Origin: Asterella californica | Lineage: Eukaryota > Streptophyta > Marchantiopsida > Marchantiales > Aytoniaceae | Assembly (NCBI GenBank): GCA_036924285.1 | Contig: JAYKYS010000001.1 | Span: 35,959,501 to 36,023,500 of the forward strand | Length of the DNA: 64,000 nt | Reading direction: 5' to 3' | Shown here: positions 60,401-64,000 of the stretch, piece after piece | How positions within the stretch are numbered: position 1 is the stretch's first letter | How the letters are laid out: each line of letters begins with the position of its first letter | The notes under the pieces: generated by a model | The model's database searches: none | Told to the model about the DNA's origin: nothing | What the model saw: the letters and a program-made list of their open reading frames with translations, nothing else | Translations under genes and position numbers: made by a program

Positions 60401-61399
60401 GTGTCTGCGCACTGTTTCAGTCCTAGCTGATTGACCATATTCTCCACGCGCGTTCTCTTTTCCTCGAAAGCCATGTCTCCAGGAAGCCGGAGCCGCGCGC
60501 TGTAGAGTAGAGTTTCTCGAACCGTGAGCATGGGGAAGAGGGCATCGTCCTGCATGACGTATCCTGACACGCGCTTGAACGACTCGTCGATGATTTCCCC
60601 ATTAGCATACACTGCTCCTTCCAAGCTGCTCAAGGAAATGCGCCCAGCTAGGGCGTCCAGAAACGTCGTCTTTCCCGACCCCGAGGGCCCGACTACTGCC
60701 AGAATTTGCCCGTGGAAGGCCTCTGCCCATATGCCGTTGAGCAAAGTTTTCCGCGTCGTTCCGGCCTTGCCTTTCACACTGACCTGCACTGATCAGAAGG
60801 CTTTGATTCAGAACGTCCTGTCTGGGACTAACTGACTGACACATTGAGAGAAATAGAAAGACTGCCACTACCGAAACTGTCGCGACGGATATTTGCGCTG
60901 CATGAGCTCCCTAAACTCAAAATGGTATATTAACGACAGACTTGTTTCAGATTTGGCGTTCGGTAGGAATATGTACATACTAGCTAGAAACGAAGCAGTC
61001 AGGGTCCGAGAGGTTTACCTTGTACGACAAGTTCCTCACGAACAGATCGTAGTGGGGAATATCTCCGACATCCAAACCACTGGCGATCATGTCCAACGCT
61101 GAAACCGAGTTTACACTGCCGAATTTGCCTAGACTTGGCTTCCGAGAATGGGACCTGTCGAAAGACCTCTTGAAGGAGTTTCGATGCAAAGCGACGTTGA
61201 GGCTGCGCGAGTGTTTCAACTGAACCCCATCCGCATCTGCATAGTCTGTCGACATATCTAAGTGCCTGGAGCCAAAACTGTAGCTATTCCTGGAGCCTCG
61301 GCCGACGGTTCTGTCGACGCTGCTCCTACCACTCGCTCCATTCACGGAGTTGCTCCGTTCGAATCCCGGATCCAACACCGGTGCCGTAGCAGTCTCCAT
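57453..61399 (-). CDS. ABCG-type half-transporter (WBC subfamily), seven exons
   Basis: Predicted exons, in coding order, are 61399-61019, 60783-60382, 59816-59499, 59299-59216, 59074-58886, 58694-58231 and 57714-57453. All borders are GT-AG; the protein has 699 residues. A Ser/Arg-rich N-terminus (1-115) precedes the nucleotide-binding domain: Walker [10 protein letters not shown] (159-167), Q-loop YVMQDD, signature [12 protein letters not shown] (from 265), Walker B VLFLDEP (285-291) and H-loop TIHQPS (His 323). The C-terminal part has six hydrophobic segments, from [12 protein letters not shown] to [18 protein letters not shown], with [23 protein letters not shown] between. Order NBD-TMD and length are those of half-size ABCG proteins, which pair to export lipids or other hydrophobic compounds across the plasma membrane. 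The signature and YWIW region recall the Arabidopsis ABCG1/2/6/16/20 group (suberin, pollen wall). No damage was seen. Confidence 0.94.
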
Positions 61400-64000
61400 C
61401 TCGAACCCGCTTCGTACAAATTCTAGACAGGTCTATTCGACCACCTAAGCTCTGAGTAACTAAAACCTTAAAAACTCAAACTCTTCTGGTGCTTTTATGG
61501 ATTTACGGCTGCATATCGGTTCCATTAGTTACCGAAGATCGGAACGCTTCTGATATGGCTTTCCATGTTGTCTCCAGCCGAATTTGTCGAACAGGATTAC
61601 TGTAATCAGAGTCGAACTCTAAGAGCAGCTGACAAAATTCCTGCTGAGAGGAATCTCAGGAGTTACAGCGTGGGCGTAGATAGGTGTGGATGATGAAAAT
61701 AAAGGAACTCTAACTTGTCGAAGTTGCGTCACATGAGTTAAACCACTTTCTTCTCTTTAGAAACCTCGAGCGGACCTGGAAGCAAAAATACGGACTACGA
61801 GCTCAGTTCCAGCAGCTTAGTACTCAGAATTTCTGCCGGACTGGCAAATACGTACTTACATCTGAATGTGATGCTAAATTGAGCTCAGAACAGGGGATCT
61901 CCAAACTCCAGAACCTAGAAATTGGACTCCCCGGGCAATTGATTCCACCAGAGGATTAATGAGCTCTTACAACAGATTTCTGCTCCGAGAAACTCCCTGC
62001 AGATATATCGATATTGATAAAGGAGGATACGAGGAGAACTGCAACTTCTCTGTTCAAGATTGAAACAATTCGGTGCTGATTTGAGATCGGAACAAGTTGA
62101 TTTCGAGCTGTTCTTAGAATGTCGATTCGGTACTGATATGAAAATGGAACAAGTAGATTTCGAGCTCAGAATGGGGACCTTACCACCACCTTAGTCAAAT
62201 TAGTCTGCACCGTACGTACGTTTCCACTCCCAGATTTGCAGTGTGTGTGGACTCGCCGAAAGTGCGTGTTAACAGAAGCAGCGCTAGCCGCACTCTACTG
62301 CAGCGGAAGAAACCGACAGGCCCCGGCCCCGAGCACTGATACTACTACGAGAGAAGTTGGGGGACGCGCCGGACGTTGAGAGGCTGCAGCTGAGAAACTG
62401 CGGCAAACTTTATCACCTAGGCTGGTTTGAAGTGCGTGCATGGCCTCCAGATCCGGCACGAACTGCCTGGGATCAGGACAGCCACCTCCGACTTTTCTCC
62501 CTTGTCTTCTGCGGAACCTTTTCACCCACCACTTTCGCTTTCACTTGAACGTGCAGCCGACTTGTTCAATGTGTCCTTTCCTTCCCAATTCTTGGTGAGT
62601 TATCGGGTTAACGAGCCGCCTCTCCCGGTTAGAGTCCAGAGCTCAGGTTAGGCCCTTCTTTTTGCACCCACAACTAGAATTGTTGTTGGGCTGTGTGATT
62701 GTTCCTTCTTGCTGCTGGTTGGAAAAGCATATACACCAGAAATGAGCGAGGCTGTGTCAAGTCTCTCAACTCAAGACAAGACACTCTAACAAACGAATCA
62801 ATCAGAATCATCGTTAGGTGTCGAAGGGTTAGTGTAACCAACACTTCAGAAAAGGTTACTTAGAAGGGTTTTAGGCAGTCTTATACAGAATAGTCTATTA
62901 TTATTATAGTCTGATATAGTACAAGATATAGAACTGATCTTGACAGTAATCTAGATTACTGAAGATTGAACCTAGATCTACACATTACATGAGATGCACG
63001 TGCTTTAAAGTTTAATTTGTACATAAATTGTATAAATTAAACTTATAAAGCACGTGCATCTCATGTAACATGATACATGGACTAGATTTACCTGAAGATT
63101 TGAAGAGTATTCCAAATGTGGCACTCGCGCATCCATCACCTCCTCCATCTGGATCAGGTGAATACGCACGGGATTAATTTATTTTCAACTTTGAGTAATA
63201 AATTAAATTTATATTATATTGATATAGTTAGTGATTGGATCTCGGATTTGTATATTGTGAACTGTGCCGCCTTGCACATGCCTTATCAATTATTTTTTTC
63301 TTTTAGCATCATTCTCTTCAGCTATTTATCAAAAAATTTAATTTTAAATTTTGGTTTACTATTAAATTTTGTTTATAACATTTGTGTGTTTATTGTTAAC
63401 ACAACCTGAAATACTATCAGCAGAGGTCAAGAGACTCTATGTGAATCCAGAACTTCCTATAACCACGACCCGAACCAATCTGTATCAGGAGTTCTGTTTT
63501 TATTTTTCTGCTTGTCTTTTCCCTGGTCTTCGCTGTCACACTCTGGAAATATGCAAATTATTTATTCGTTATATAATAATTCGTTATTTCCACCCCGAAC
63601 TGATAAATAACATTGATCTGCATGCATGGACTTGAAAATCTCAACACGAGATGGAAGAATCGTGTGCCATGGTCATAAGGAAAGGCTATGTACAACTACA
63701 CTTCTATCATTTCTTTGGATATTTTTATTTTATTTGTTGGAATGAAACGTTGGTTAGGCCCACGAAGCCACTATTTAGGCAGTCATTTCTTTGGACATTG
63801 TCAATAAACTCTTGAGGATACTGTCCCTCTTTCTCCTTAAAAAGGAAAAAGATAAAGCATAAGAAAACAGTAATTTCTGTCAACAGATTTACCGGTGCTA
63901 ATTAAATAACATGTTTTAAAATATAATGGGAAAAAGGTAAATAACTAAACAGGCTGTGACAACTGCGTTCTTTGCGGATCCATGTTTTGTCCGGATGTCT
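61400..64000. other. 5' flank of the ABCG gene and AT-rich non-coding end of the window
   Basis: The first kilobase should include ABCG promoter and 5' UTR, possibly with a UTR intron. The GC-rich block 62280-62560 could be a first non-coding exon or promoter. From 62880 on the sequence is AT-rich, with one strong hairpin at 62986-63068 and no gene. Confidence 0.5.
62986..63068. repeat. Hairpin with arms of about 33 bases
   Basis: The first 22 bases, from TTACATGAGATGCACG to GCTTT, pair perfectly with 63047-63068, and pairing continues with one small bulge through AAGTTTAATTT, leaving a loop of about 15 bases. The arms carry CACGTG, a G-box core. Confidence 0.92.

Overview
The window looks like nuclear DNA of a land plant, most probably a liverwort of the Marchantia type. 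Its genes have several short introns with GT-AG borders. It carries a class III peroxidase and an ABCG half-transporter. The most telling gene is an immune-receptor-like gene that joins an alpha/beta-hydrolase to NB-ARC and leucine-rich repeats; this HNL architecture is known from liverworts. Four host genes can be reconstructed exon by exon: TRAPPC2/sedlin (13.1-14.5 kb, +), HNL (23.8-30.0 kb, +), a class III peroxidase (43.4-45.4 kb, +) and an ABCG half-transporter (57.5-61.4 kb, -).

Most of the rest is mobile DNA in various stages of decay. From 1 to 9774 lies an almost complete Ty3/gypsy element on the minus strand: Gag with two zinc knuckles, protease, a cytosine-5 DNA methyltransferase domain (motifs I, IV, VI, VIII and X recognisable), RT, RNase H, integrase and a C-terminal PHD finger. 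It therefore carries both a possible DNA-methylation writer and a possible histone-tail reader. The copy is dead: it has many TGA stops, several frameshifts and YVDG in place of YVDD. Its 1.6 kb LTR contains a 5S-rRNA-like stretch on the opposite strand.

From 16970 to 20625 lies a full-length non-LTR element of the restriction-like-endonuclease (R2-like) kind, with 11-bp target-site duplications and a single in-frame TGA. A 348-bp SINE-like element at 22971-23318, with a 12-bp target-site duplication, shares this element's 3' end, which suggests a LINE/SINE pair.

The stretch 29996-43373 is gene-poor and AT-rich. It holds a gypsy pol relic (33.0-34.0 kb), a 0.3-kb tandem duplication (36.3-36.96 kb) and a 2.2-kb element with 540-bp inverted arms (37.6-39.8 kb). 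From 47.0 to 53.6 kb there is a nest: a copia element holding a chromovirus fragment (itself split by a 1283-bp solo LTR) and an LTR of the methyltransferase-gypsy family. The nest is flanked by a 170-bp direct repeat. The last 10 kb hold the ABCG gene and non-coding DNA.

All calls come from reading the sequence and translations by eye. No database search or alignment was run; similarity levels are estimates and exon borders are predictions.
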